From Catonia carolina (taxonomy: Eukaryota; Arthropoda; Insecta; Hemiptera; Achilidae), in the NCBI GenBank assembly GCA_035578175.1, contig JAQMRL010000011.1, positions 5,529,501 to 5,593,500 of the forward strand: a stretch of 64,000 bases of DNA, written 5' to 3'. Below are positions 22,786 to 33,780 of this stretch, in pieces (position 1 is the stretch's first letter; each line of letters opens with the position of its first letter). The notes below the pieces were generated by a model. The model searched no databases and was not told the origin of the DNA. It saw nothing but the letters and a program-made list of their open reading frames with translations. A program made the position numbers and the translations under genes.

Positions 22786-24067
22786 TCTATTATATAAAAG
22801 GACAACCATGTCCAGGGTGATTCATTTATAGATCAACGCACAGCCGAAACTACTGACGCTACAGACTTGAAATTTGGATGTTAGCTTTCTTATGTTGTGT
22901 AAGCGCGCACTAAGAAAGGATTATTCAAAATTTTGATTTTAAAGAGCAGAAATAGCAAAAATTCCCCCCCACTGATGCGAGGATGAAGAATCAACGCGAA
23001 GCGCTACGCTTACTGTTGGTTCTCCAACACACATTTACCCCCTCCATAGGCATATTCCATAGCATCCAGTATTACATTCTTATCGTACTTAAACAGCAGA
23101 TCAAAATTACAAAACTATAGCTATTTTCGCAGAACTTGAATTGACTTCAACATCGATTTTAATCTTTTTTACTTTTGTCACTCCGGATGTTGTACTGTAG
23201 GCCCTACATAGTGTTTAATATTTTAACCTAACACTGGATTTACATTTTAGACAGAATTAATTCCAGAATTGTTGTAATTAGCATAATAAGTGTTATGTTT
23301 TTTTATGCTTTATAGTATTATTACTTATTATGCAAGATACGAATGTTATTGCTTAAGTCACACAATGTATTTGACTGACATTGTAAAAATTATTTTTGCA
23401 ACCGAACAATTAAAATTTAATTTAAAAAAAATTTGTCTCATCCAATCCAGTTAAATTTATAGGATAAAGTTTTTTTCTTAAATCTAACTTATTAAGTTTA
23501 AATAAAACAACAGTTATTTATGTAAATTCAGGAAAAATGCTAATCCTTCTCTTTTTCATTTTTTCACCATAAGGGTCGATTCACACACATCCGTCACGTC
23601 ACGTCTCAGTTCCGTCATTCCGAGAAGTGTCAGTCACAGAAAAATATTCTTTCTTGAAAAATTAATGACATTGTCTACACTGAGCACCGGCACCGTCCCG
23701 AATCCGGTGCGTCAGTCTTGTCGCCGTCACCGAACCGTCAAAACGATATTTTTTTCTCGACGATATTTTGTTTTTTTACGGACGTGTTTGTCTCTGTAAA
23801 AATGACTGAATGGAGTTTGACGGAAGGAAAACTGACGTACATGTGTGAATACTGTCATCATTTTTGACTTCGAGTGGCCGTGCCGGTTCCGTTTCGGAAC
23901 GGTGACGCGATTGATGTGTGTGAATTGTTCTTTATACGTAATTCCAAAAAAATTATACTTGTGACTTAGCAAATAGGTTACTAGCAGATTATAAATAAGT
24001 TATTAGCAAATTAAAATACAGAATCATAGCCTTAAAATTGCATGGGCGAAGCCACAACGGGGCGCTA
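22786..24067 (+). mobile_element. Non-autonomous Helitron, first unit
   Basis: The unit starts with the Helitron 5' signature TCTATTATATAAAAG immediately after an A. It ends near 24067 with a degraded hairpin (ATGGGCGAAGCCAC) and GCTA. No Rep/helicase coding sequence is present. The interior carries an inverted-repeat element at 23572-23931. The next Helitron unit begins directly at its end. Confidence 0.75.
23572..23931. mobile_element. Inverted-repeat element (MITE) inside the Helitron
   Basis: A GC-richer segment of about 360 bp is bounded by inverted copies of ATTCACACACATC: GGGTCGATTCACACACATCC at the left and GATGTGTGTGAATTGTTC at the right. The interior is rich in CGTCA/TGACG repeats. 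No coding frame is convincing. Family is unassigned; the target-site duplication is unclear. Confidence 0.6.
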
Positions 24068-24280
24068 TCTATTACATAAAAAGAGATGTCCTGATTTAAA
24101 TATCATTTTAAGTTTTTTAAGCTGTTGCTAAGAAAGGATTTGAAAATTTTTTATTTTAAATGGTAGAATTCGGAAAAAAAGAAATACATAAGAAATACCC
24201 ATAAGAAATACAGAGAGTATACTTAAACAGCTGATTCTTTGTTTACGTTTGCGTGGGCGAAGCCACGCGGGACCCGCTAG
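24068..24280 (+). mobile_element. Non-autonomous Helitron, second unit with intact 3' end
   Basis: It starts TCTATTACATAAAAAGAG and ends with the hairpin GCGTGGGCGAAGCCACGC (24251-24268), then 12 nt finishing CTAG at 24280, followed by T. A 3' hairpin about 10-12 nt before CTRR, with insertion between A and T, is the Helitron hallmark. With the preceding unit it forms a head-to-tail pair. Confidence 0.82.
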
Positions 24281-24284
24281 TATA

Positions 24285-25788
24285 TTTATATACAGCGTAA
24301 ATATTTGTTTTGTTTATTTTATTGCCCTGAGTCAATTGACAAAGCTTTGGGATTACCTCCCGAAATAACTTGAGTAAATATACAAATACGTAACTACATA
24401 AACGCTGTTTCTCCCATGAGGGATATAAAATAATTTAGAATAAAAACAAATAACAGAGATTCATACAACTGTCAAAACCCACGAAGAAAACAATGGCGGC
24501 GACGATTTTACGTTTAGATCAACCCTGTAGGTCAATGATTATTTTAGTCACGCCAATATAATTGTATGAGCCCAGTCAGTCGGCTGGTAGAAAGTCATTT
24601 TGATTTGTCAAGTAACACTGGAAGGACGAAGACACCGTATTGTAAATGCTCAGAAACGAGAGAGTTTTTTCAGTTAAAAGAAAACAAGATAATGATTTTT
24701 TGTTTGTTTTGTTTTTATCTTGAAATTCATCTTGAAGTACATACCAAGGAAAACATTTTGGCTACGTTAAAATATAATCACAATAAAGTTATTCACGTGA
24801 GTAAAATTATGGTATTTTTAAGGAATTTTAATTACAAACACTCAAAAAAATGTTACGTTAAGTTTATAAAATTTTTAAACTAATAATTTCTATGTAATTT
24901 TTAACCCTTAGACCTTTTGTTATGGTAAAAAATTACAAAATATATAGGTCTACATGTATTTTTTAGTTACATCGTTTGTTTAAACATTAGTTTTTTGTTC
25001 CCTTTTTGACATCTTTATCCAAATCAACATGTTAACAGGGTCCGTAAAAGTAAACGAAAAAATATATTTTGTTTTACAGAATAATATTTTAATTGTGCAA
25101 AAGAGAATGTTCTAAAATAAAAGCCATGTGTAAGTCTTTTTATAAAAATAAGAGGTTAAAATAAATTATAATCATTGTACGTATTTAAAAGGGCTCGTAA
25201 TTATTTTAAATAAAAGTATTTGACTTCTCTTTGTATTCAAGATTTTATTCTTAATCTGTTCGCTTTGGGAATTGTAGAACACTTTTATCAGTTTAAAGAA
25301 AAAGAAATATGATTTTTTTTTTATTTATTCGGCCACTATTTGCCGATTGCCGCTTTTTATTGGGAGTATGCTATATTTATTAGATTAATTGTACTTTATT
25401 GAATAATAATAATTATTATTATTCTAAAGGTTACAATACATCGCCTTAAATAAACTACGTACTAAATATAAATAATATCACACGAAATAGTTCATAATAC
25501 AATATACATAGGCCTGCACTATTATTTATTTATTTATAGCAATATAAAAGCTAACAGAACTTATCCATAAAAGCCTTATTGACATAAATTACATGATAAC
25601 AAAACAATCTTTGCTTATAACTATTTATTTACGTAATATACAATCATGCTAATACACTTTTTTTCTCTTTTTCTCATAAAAAATAAAATAATGTTTCATA
25701 AAAATTACTTTTCAATTAGTAATAATAAGAAAATAAACAAAAATTTCTACGAAAAAATAAATAAGCAAAACTTGATCAAAAATAATAT
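24285..25788. other. IR-1 intron, AT-rich, unassigned
   Basis: No element boundary is clear. The 105-codon frame at 24566-24883 and the lysine/asparagine-rich frame at 25646-25858 show no known motif and no splice context and are probably chance. Confidence 0.5.
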
Positions 25789-25836
25789 TAATTGTCACCG
25801 GATGGCGACATTAAGTGGCAACCTTATTAATTTGGT

Positions 25837-25852
25837 GGCCCTGAAAAGGGCC
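25837..25852 (-). promoter_or_regulatory. Histone-type 3' stem-loop in the LTR
   Basis: Minus-strand RNA would read GGCCCTTTTCAGGGCC (as DNA), a 6-bp stem with a 4-nt TTTC loop, preceded by AAAC and followed by ACCAAA. It satisfies the stem-loop-binding-protein consensus of replication-dependent histone mRNAs, including flanks. It lies 44 nt before the end of the LTR and downstream of its TATA box on the same strand. Confidence 0.8.
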
Positions 25853-26235
25853 GTTTAAGCGGTGGTCGTCTGTCGTAGTCGTCGTGGCGGTCGGAGGCTG
25901 GGCGACACGGCGTGTCGTCGTCCAGCGGAGACGTCATCTTCTTCCCTCGCAGTAGTGCGTCGATGACTGCTTCGTCGGGTCCGGTGGGCGTAAGGCTCGA
26001 TCGAGGGACCGCTGTGGGCATCGCTCGCGTCAGCGGGCGATGACGGTCCGGTCGACGGCCTACGGTGACGGGACGGCGAGCGGAAGCAGCATCTTCTCTC
26101 TTGCGGGGTCGTTGATTAGTTCTCGCTGGAGTCCGGCAGCCGTGTGCGGTGGTGGACGGTCTCGTCTGCTGTCTGGTGGAAGTGAATCCCTCGGTGTCTT
26201 GATTGGAATTGATTCGGCCGGCTCAGTGCAGCGCT

Positions 26236-26244
26236 CTTTATATA
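26236..26244 (-). promoter_or_regulatory. TATA box of the solo LTR
   Basis: TATATAAAG on the minus strand, about 195 bp from the U3 end of the LTR. It is the only strong TATA element in this GC-rich block and fixes the orientation of the LTR as minus. Confidence 0.7.
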
Positions 26245-26469
26245 GCTGCCAAGAGCGCTGTTGTAGAGAGCGGCGACTGGCTTGGCCTTGATGACAAAGG
26301 CAGCCGGAAGGTTTGTCGGGCGCCGCTACAGGGCTTTGTCGCTTCGCCGCTAAAGAGCCCATCGCGCCGACAAAGGCCGGAAGAAGTATTGAAGGCCGGC
26401 AACACAGTAAATGATTAATTAGAAGGGGTGGCGGTGACATAATTATTATTAAATAACTCAATAGAAACA

Positions 26470-27015
26470 GGAAAAAGAAAAAGTAGAAGAAAAAAGAAAA
26501 TAAGAAAGAAAAAAGATGTGAGTCTGCTCTGTGAATTTAAGACATCTATTGGATGGTGAGCACCTGATAAAATTTTGATGAGAATTGTTCATAATTATCA
26601 AAAAAAGGATTGAGTTCCAGATTAAATTTATTGAAAAAGGGTAATGCCCGTATTAAGAAAGTATTACTGTATTGCACAGTGTTCACTTTAGGCAAATAAA
26701 ACAGATTAAAAGTCCTGGATCTCACAAAAGGTAAATAATTAAAAATGTTTTTAATAATATCCTCTAGGTCAACCTTGGTATTTAATATTTTATATAAAAA
26801 TTGTATACACATTACATTTCGTCTGGCTTCAAGGAATTTTATGTGATTCTTTTCATCGTCTCCGTAGAAAACTGTAAAGGACATGCCATACCATATTTTT
26901 GTAATACAGGAGCCAAAATAATCTATTTTGAATTTTTTCAAGCGAGTCTATGTAATTCAGATTATGGGGATTCCAGACTTGGGGTTTATAACTACTTCAG
27001 GTTAAAAATTAATAA
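26470..27015 (-). mobile_element. CR1/Jockey-like LINE C-terminal fragment
   Basis: Minus-strand translation, with a frameshift near 26940, gives YKPQVWNPHNLNYIDSLEKI, the W-N-P and IDSLEKIQ block downstream of the reverse transcriptase in CR1/Jockey-type LINEs. Then a 131-codon frame (26941-26546) contains FLEARRNVMCIQFLYKIL and RSRTFNLFYLP. The 3' end is a pyrimidine-rich stretch on the minus strand, and no polymerase core is present. Exact clade uncertain. Confidence 0.72.
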
Positions 27016-27096
27016 AATACGCTTAATAACTAATAACTTCGAGTAACTGTAATTATTATGCAAAGAAAATAAATCAAAATACAATATACTAATTAT

Positions 27097-27808
27097 TTTG
27101 AAACTTATCTCTAAGGTCCGTTTCGGGATCTGTGTAAATTAAATAATTAACGCACTATAGCTGTTATAAATTCAAGTATTTATTACAACAAAAATTACAA
27201 TAAAAGTAACTAAAATCTACAATTAAATTACAATTAAATAACTTATAATAAATAACAAACTAATTATAATCAACTAATAACAATAAATAAACTTAACCAA
27301 TATACCAAATACTACCAACAAAAATAAAACAGAAAAAGCGTTGACAATACACAGTAACGCTGGCCTATTCCAAACGTAACCGTTCAGCACACGCAATACA
27401 CACTTGTCGAAAATAGTGCAAATACTCAGGACCGAACTCGGCAGCCCCTTATATACATTATGCCGTGGAAGTCATTAAAAGAACAGAGATTTTCGATATA
27501 ACAATAAAAGTACAAAATCCTTCTGTCGGCTTCTGAATAAGTCTTAACAAACTGTAAAAAAATTAGGATTTAATAAAAGGGAGACTCAATAAAAGGTGTT
27601 ATAAAAAGGCCAATCATCCAAATAGATACCCGGGACTCTTTCTAAATGGCCGAACAACAATAGGAAGGCCTACCTGTACTAACACTATTTAAGTATAACT
27701 ATATCTTAGAACCCTATTTATCACTCTTATTATTTTACGTTAACATTTTTAAAATCTCGGTTCTCCTCGAAAATTGTCGAACACATATTCCCTTTAGATA
27801 TTGCCACA
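27097..27808 (-). repeat. Second LTR-like block
   Basis: On the minus strand the block starts TGTGGCAATATCTAAAGG (27808), has GTATATAAGGGG as a TATA-like element (about 27460-27449), an AATAAA signal (near 27175) and an end CAGATCCCGAAACGGACC. These parts in this order suggest an LTR. The inner end and the target-site duplication (possibly TTTT) are weak. Its outer 125 bp also occur at 5478-5605. Related AATAAA-to-end blocks may lie at 39670-39770 and 42507-42800. Confidence 0.5.
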
Positions 27809-27989
27809 TTTTTATCTACAGTTAAAAATATAGAAAAATACAATTAAATAAGGTGGACTAATGTTAATTTTATGTGTAATTACAGATTATTTCTAGATTT
27901 AATTTTTCTTTGTAATGGTTTAAATACTCAGTGTCTTAATAAAACGGATTATTGGTTACTTTTTAAATCATGACAAATTTATTTTTTAG

Positions 27990-28130
27990 TTATCAACTGT
28001 ATATGAAAAGCAAAGGAAATAAACCAAATTCTTATTACTACTTATTTACATGGAGTAACGGCTTGTGGGCAGCATTTTTTGGTACTGTGTTAATAATAAC
28101 AATGCTATTTTGGGGAATCACTTACATCAG
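27990..28130 (+). CDS. IR-1 exon 4 of those found (TM1)
   Basis: Residues 158-204 plus two bases of codon 205. The acceptor is ATTTTTTAG and the donor GTTTGT, phase 2 on both sides. It encodes LFTWSNGLWAAFFGTVLI and ends ITMLFWGITYI. Residues 183-204 form TM1, preceded by the W-x-x-x-L-W amphipathic approach that is diagnostic for IR and iGluR channels. Confidence 0.95.
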
Positions 28131-28134
28131 GTTT

Positions 28135-28645
28135 GTATAAATTATGGTGTTAATTAATGCATAAAATAATTCGTAAGTAGTTTAAAAATATCTTGTCATA
28201 AAACACTAGTGGTTTTCGGAGTAAAGCCTATAGTAAAATGACTGTTGGTTTTACTAGTTAATCTGAAGTTTATAACTATAGTACTAGGTCTGTCCAATAA
28301 AATTAACGAGACAAGTTAATATAAAGTCGGTCTACACTAAGTGTACTTCGACAGTAGGCAACCAGCAATACAAGTGAGCATGCGTATTAATTAAAAACAC
28401 GCACTGTATGATCAAAAAGAAAATTGCATACAGCATGACTAATTCGTTCATTGTAAGCTTAATATAATAAACAGGTTTAATTTATTTGTTAGAAAACGTT
28501 TAATAAATCGAACATTAGTTTACAAATAGTAATAACTAAAACTTTTACTATTGTTATTCTTCTTTTTCTATTGTAACTCTTACATAGTTATTTTTCGTGA
28601 CATTATTTACTATTAATACATTATTATTTAAGAGTACTACGTTTT
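28135..28645. other. IR-1 intron, unassigned
   Basis: AT-rich, with no element recognised between TM1 exon and the family 1 SINE. Confidence 0.45.
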
Positions 28646-28657
28646 TATTATAGACTC

Positions 28658-28786
28658 TTATTATGCGGTCTTGGGTTCGAATCCCATTCAGGCACGGCAT
28701 ATTTTCATACGTTACAAAATTCATTTCATCCTTCACCGTCTGCATTAGCAGTAATTACAGAGCAGTCGGACATTAAACAATATTTA
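28658..28786 (+). repeat. Family 1 SINE, 5'-truncated
   Basis: It begins within the anticodon side of the tRNA-like head (TGCGGTCTTGGGTTCGAATC) and keeps the B box and body to CATTAAACAA. The 9-bp duplication TATAGACTC flanks it (28649-28657 and 28787-28795). Confidence 0.88.
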
Positions 28787-29262
28787 TATAGACTCAGTTT
28801 TATTTTTGGTCACAAGTAATACGAGTATAACAGACAAATGCGCTTGAAATATGACAGAGCGTAAACAATTCCAATGAATCGTTGTTAATCATTTCAGATT
28901 GTTTATTTCATATCATTAAATTAATGTCTGTGACTAGTTTAATACAGAATCGATCAGCTGATCAGCTGGTGTCGACATAGTGAATAACATTCATAAATTT
29001 ATTTTCTGATTTTCTGTGAGAAACCATCGAAAATTAATTAATTAATTAATTTCACAAGAGAAAAAAGACTTTATTCTTATTGGGAAAGAGAATTTTATTT
29101 TAAAATACGGTGAACATAGAATATCAGACACGGAAATTGTGCATATGTATGAGGTTATGTTTGTGTTTCTGTTTACATTGATTTTTTGTAAGTATTTTTC
29201 ATAAACTATTGTTATATGTATAATAATCCTCCCTGTTTCTATTGACTATAGAGCAGGGAGTT

Positions 29263-30462
29263 ATGGACAATCTCTTCAATCACGAAGAGAACTTGAAGGT
29301 GATCAACGCTCACCTAGATGTCGCACCTGAAACAACTGGTACGCAGAAAATGGCATGGACTAAGGTCATGTCTAGTAAAAAACGTCCGTTGGATACGGAA
29401 AAGAGTTCCGCTGACTCGGAATTGCCTCCTTCTAAGTTTCGAGTCCCAACAACAAATAAATACGGACCTTTAGAATCGTTACAAGAAGACTCTTGCAAGC
29501 CTCCACCAATTTATTTAAAAAACGTAGAACTGCGCGACTACAAAAACTTAATGTCTCAGTTGAAGAGTACAGTAACTGGCGACTTTGAATTTCAAGCGAC
29601 CAACAACGACGGGGTAACCATTTACCCAAAAACATCCGAAACGTACCGTACTCTTGTACACCGATTAAGAGAATTGGGACGCAATTTTCATTCATATCAG
29701 CTACCCCACGAAAAAGCATACAGAGTCGTGATACGTCATTTGCATTCTAGTATCGATCCGTGTGAGATCAAGGGTTCCCTGGAACAACTGTCTTTTAAGG
29801 TAAGAAACGTTGTCAATGTTTTACAGGCTGGCACAAGAGTGCCCTTACCATTATTTTTCGTTGATCTTGAGCCTGACAAAGATAACGAAAAAATCTTTAA
29901 TGTTAAATCCTTGTTAAGCACACGCATTAAGGTTGAAGAGCCAAAAAAGAAAAGTGACGTAGTTCAGTGCAAAAGATGTCTACGATTTGGACACACCCGC
30001 TCGTACTGTAATCATCCATTCAGATGTGCACGCTGCAGCAACTCTCATCCAACTGCTGATTGTCCAAGAGGTGCCAATGAACCCCGAGTCTGCGTTCTTT
30101 GCAAAGGCAATCATTCATCCACGTACAAAGGATGTCAAACATATAAAGAACTGAGAGATAAAAGAAATTTTAATTTTGGTAAATATTCAGTTAATAAATC
30201 TCATGTAATGTTGGAGCCTCCAGTCACTGTCGCAGTCCCCGTGAGTACCTCGGTAAAGTCAAATCATACACAGTCCACTCATACTAACACCGTCCCCCTT
30301 TCTCGTGACCCGAGATTGAATTCACGGTCATACGCTCAGATGGCTGCTCCTTCCCTTCGGCAGCAGCCATCTCATACTCGGTCATCTCAGTTATTCCAGC
30401 CCTCTCAGCAGCCGTCTCAGCCTTCCATGACATTCTCAACTCTTTCATCAACAGATCCCTGA
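29263..30462 (+). CDS. Jockey ORF1, gag-like nucleic-acid-binding protein
   Basis: This is a 399-residue intact frame from the ATG at 29263; the frame is open slightly further upstream but without an earlier ATG. Residues about 140-220 form an RRM-like gag core (RVVIRHLHSSIDPCEIKGSL). Three zinc knuckles follow: CKRCLRFGHTRSYC (CX2CX4HX4C), CARCSNSHPTADC (CX2CX3HX4C) and CVLCKGNHSSTYKGC (CX2CX3HX6C). The C-terminus is a Ser/Gln/Pro-rich tail. In this clade the protein coats the element RNA. It is the best preserved long frame in the window. Confidence 0.92.
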   Translation: MDNLFNHEENLKVINAHLDVAPETTGTQKMAWTKVMSSKKRPLDTEKSSADSELPPSKFRVPTTNKYGPLESLQEDSCKPPPIYLKNVELRDYKNLMSQLKSTVTGDFEFQATNNDGVTIYPKTSETYRTLVHRLRELGRNFHSYQLPHEKAYRVVIRHLHSSIDPCEIKGSLEQLSFKVRNVVNVLQAGTRVPLPLFFVDLEPDKDNEKIFNVKSLLSTRIKVEEPKKKSDVVQCKRCLRFGHTRSYCNHPFRCARCSNSHPTADCPRGANEPRVCVLCKGNHSSTYKGCQTYKELRDKRNFNFGKYSVNKSHVMLEPPVTVAVPVSTSVKSNHTQSTHTNTVPLSRDPRLNSRSYAQMAAPSLRQQPSHTRSSQLFQPSQQPSQPSMTFSTLSSTDP

Positions 30463-30589
30463 ACGACTCAGAATCCTTATGATCATTTTACAGCCACTCT
30501 TAACACTTTTTTTACACGCTTTCAGGACCTTTTGACACCTCTCATTACTACGCTTAATATGGTCGTTAACAAGTTGCTAAGTCATATCA

Positions 30590-33314
30590 ATGGCTGAAAC
30601 CAGCAGGTCCCTCGTCGTTGCTCTCTGGAACTCAGCAGGTCTTGTACGTCATGTTCACGAACTCAAACAATTTTTACATGACAATCGGGTAGACATTGCA
30701 CTTATTACAGAGACACACTTTAAGGACACAACACACTGCCATATCACTGGTTACACACTATATCGAAGTACACATTCAGATGGAACTAGCCATGCAGGGT
30801 CGGCTATTTTTGTTCGTAATAATTAGTCATAATTATTTTTATAATTATGATTTTTATAATTAGTCATAATTCGTTCCCTCCGTACAGAAAACCGTAAATT
30901 CAGGCTGCCACGGTAGAAGTATCTTTAATCACTTATTCCCTTACCCTTTCTTCTGTGTACTGCTCGCCTAATGATAATATATCGCGCGAACAATTTACAC
31001 ATTTCTTCAATTATCTAGGAAAAAATTTCATCGCAGGTGGTGACTTTAATTCAAAACATCAACAGTTTGGATGCCGAGTTACAAACCCGCGGGGAAAAAC
31101 TTTATATGATGTTTTAACTCACAAAAAAATATTTTTATTATGCCCCTACAGAACCCACTTACTATCCCCACAATAATCGTTGCCTCCCAGATATTCTAGA
31201 TTTCTTTGTATCGTCTAAATTCTTCCCCTACTACGAACTTGAAACTCTTCCTGATCTATCATCTGATCATACACCCGTAATAATTACGTTAAACTCTCAA
31301 CCAACCAAATTAAGGTACAGGCATTCCCTAACATCTGGTAAAATAGACTGGAATAAGTACCAACGTATATTGTCAGAAACAACAAACCTGGGAATTTCCC
31401 TCAAAACCCCTAGTGAAATCGAGCGTGGAGTGGAAATCTTCACAAAGAATCTACAAAGCGCAGCTTGGGACAGTTGCGAAGGAGAAAACATGGAATTTAA
31501 ACACATACCTAACGTTCCTTCTTACATCCGTCGAATGATAGTTGCTAAGCGCCGATGTCGTCGTTTATGGCAGAGAAACAGATACCCCAGCGTTAAAGCA
31601 GAACTTAATAGGCTAAATCGTCGTTTACAGGTTGTCCTTTCGCGTTACAGAGCAGATAGATTTATGGCTTTCACTGAGACACTCTCTACTCAAAACAAAA
31701 CACTTTGGCACACGACAAGACGAATTCTTAACTACAAAAATCCTTCATTTAGTCTACAACGACCTGATGGTTTTTGGGCAACCACCAATAAAGAGAAAGC
31801 AGAAATGCTTGCTCAGCACTTACATAACATATTCCAACCACACAACCTACAACACAAAGATCATCCGAACATAGAAAATTTCCTTAATGCTCCTCTGCAA
31901 CTTAGCCTTCCCCCAAAGCCAGTTTCCCCCGGGGAACTCTTCCGAGCAATTCACGACCTGCCATTAGGCAAAGCCCCGGGATATGATCTTATTACTTCAA
32001 TACTTTTGCGCCATCTTCCTAGGAAATCCATCATACTCTTAACTCACATCTACAATTCCATTCTCCGAGTCACTCACTTCCCTATTCAGTGGAAGTACTC
32101 TATCATAATTCTCTTCTTAAAACCAGACAAACCACCTCACCAACTAACTTCTTACAGGCCAATTAGCTTACTCTCTATTCTGTCCAAACTATTTGAGAAA
32201 CTCCTTCTACCACGCCTAGTACCGTTTATCGATGCTTCAAACACAATTCCTGATCATCAGTTCGGATTTCGTTCATCTCATTTCACGCTTCAGCAATATC
32301 ACCGACTAATTGATATAATCTCTTCAGCTCTTGAAAACAGACAATATTGTTCGGCCGTGTTTCTTGGTGTATCTCAAGCCTTTGATCGGGTCTGGCATGA
32401 TAGACTCCTATACAAATTGAAACTAATACTTCCAGATAGCCTGTATCTAGTAATAAAATCGTTTCTAGTGGAACGTTACTTCAGAGTAAAACAAGGTGAC
32501 GAACTTTCTGGAATGTACGAAGTCAATGCTGGTGTACCACAAGGAAGCGTACTTGCACCAAGGCTGTTTTCTGTAAGCACCAGTTACATACCAAATTGTA
32601 TCTATACAACTATGGCTATGTTTGCTGATGATATGGCAGTTCTTGCGGTTGATTCCGATCCTGTAATTGCAACTCGAAAGACACAAAACCATTTACACCA
32701 GATAGAGTCATGGCTTAAACATTGGAAAATTAAAATTAATGAAAACAAATCGCAACAAATGACGTTTACTCTTAGACGACAAAACTGCCCAACCGTTTAC
32801 ATTAATAATATTCCGCTACCTCACACTACCCAAACACGCTACTTAGGCTTACACTTGGACAGAAAACTTACATGGAACGCAATGTTACACACACACGCCA
32901 CAAACTCAAAACACGCTTCTATCAACTAAAACGCTTACTCGATAGACGTTCTAAATTAAATATGTCACACAAATTAACAATCTACAAGACAGTCTTAAGA
33001 CCAATCTGGACATATGGAGTTCAACTTTGGGGATCTGCTAAACCCTCACACACGAAACGTATACAAGCGAATCAGAACAAGATTCTACGAACGATAACGC
33101 AATGCCCCTTTTACATCACAAACTCAATGCTGTACAAGACTTACAAATGCCATACGTAATTGATGTCGCGAAACAACTATACAAGACGATGCATGACAAA
33201 TTTGAACAACACGACAACCCTCTCATACAAAACATGTACACTAGGGCGATACCGGGTACTCAGCGCAGACGTTTGAAGCGCCTCTGGCCAAGAGATCTTC
33301 TTGGCCAACTGTAG
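30590..33314 (+). pseudogene. Jockey ORF2, endonuclease/reverse transcriptase, broken
   Basis: ORF2 starts at the ATG 30590 with the APE-type endonuclease (VVALWNSAGLVRHV, then ITETHF). It breaks at 30826, resumes at 30955 (GGDFNSKHQQFG) and breaks again at 31176. A 519-codon frame (31370-32929) holds the polymerase: SYRPISLLSILSKLFEKLL, FGFRSSHFT, SQAFDRVW, GVPQGSVLAP and FADDMAVL. The post-RT part (PIWTYGVQLWGS) continues in two further frames and ends RLWPRDLLGQL. In motif A the usual FLD is FLG, so a catalytic aspartate appears lost. The element can no longer move by itself. Confidence 0.9.
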
Positions 33315-33448
33315 GACTGTGGTGATGACTGCACGCTCCTTCAAGTAAATCAAGTTTTGAAACATTAGCTTCACATTTAGAAATTGTTATATTAATTTAA
33401 TAACAGATACTAAATTCAATTAAAAGTGTCAAAAAAAAGTTTAATACA

Positions 33449-33780
33449 ACTGCTTGCACTTGGTGTTTAACTCATTTTTAGTTCGTCAGTTATATTTTGG
33501 TATTGTGTTAGTTCATTTCGATTTTATTCGTCCACTGAAGTTAAAAAGTTTTGTAAGCTGAGTTTTGTTAATATGTATGATAGTGAATGTGTTGAGTTCT
33601 TGAAACATAAAAGCAGTAAACTGTTAAAAAGTAGAAAAAATTGTTATATCTTTTATTCCCTTAGTAAGAAAAAATTGTCTTGTTAAATGTAATGGTTAAA
33701 AAATTTAATTAGGAGTCGCTTCCTGAGACTACAATAATTACAAGTAGTTTGAGCGATGTAATTGAAAACGTTTAAAGGAT
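33449..33780. other. IR-1 intron, unassigned
   Basis: AT-rich, nothing recognised immediately downstream of the Jockey element. Confidence 0.45.

Larger units (their letters stand above)
25793..26439 (-). mobile_element. GC-rich solo LTR
   Basis: A 647-bp block, much more GC-rich than its surroundings, begins TGTCACCG and ends CGGTGACA, an inverted 8-bp terminus with the TG...CA form of LTRs. The 4-bp duplication TAAT flanks it (25789-25792 and 26440-26443). On the minus strand a TATATAAAG box lies at 26244-26236, in the middle as expected for a U3 promoter. Near the 3' end (minus) it has a histone-type stem-loop (25852-25837). No gag/pol or second LTR is adjacent, so recombination has probably removed the interior. 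The 4-bp duplication hints at a Ty3/gypsy-type integrase; this is inference. Confidence 0.85.
28947..33437 (+). mobile_element. Near full-length Jockey-clade non-LTR retrotransposon
   Basis: The element is flanked by an 11-bp duplication AGTTTAATACA (28936-28946 and 33438-33448), has a 5' UTR of about 316 bp, ORF1, ORF2 and a 3' UTR ending in a short A-run. The 5' end contains GATCAGCTGATCAGCTG. ORF1 is intact but ORF2 has frameshifts and a small AT-rich duplication near 30826-30870. It lies in the largest IR-1 intron in sense orientation. Its 3' end recurs at 48166-48400. Confidence 0.93.

Noticed and set aside
25827..26021. 64-codon minus-strand frame as a protein gene, possibly histone
   Set aside because: The translation is not a histone and runs through the stem-loop; the block has LTR ends, duplications and a TATA box, so the frame is incidental to the LTR.
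26040..26461. Overlapping GC-rich frames on both strands as genes
   Set aside because: All lie inside the solo LTR and overlap each other; low stop frequency follows from GC content.
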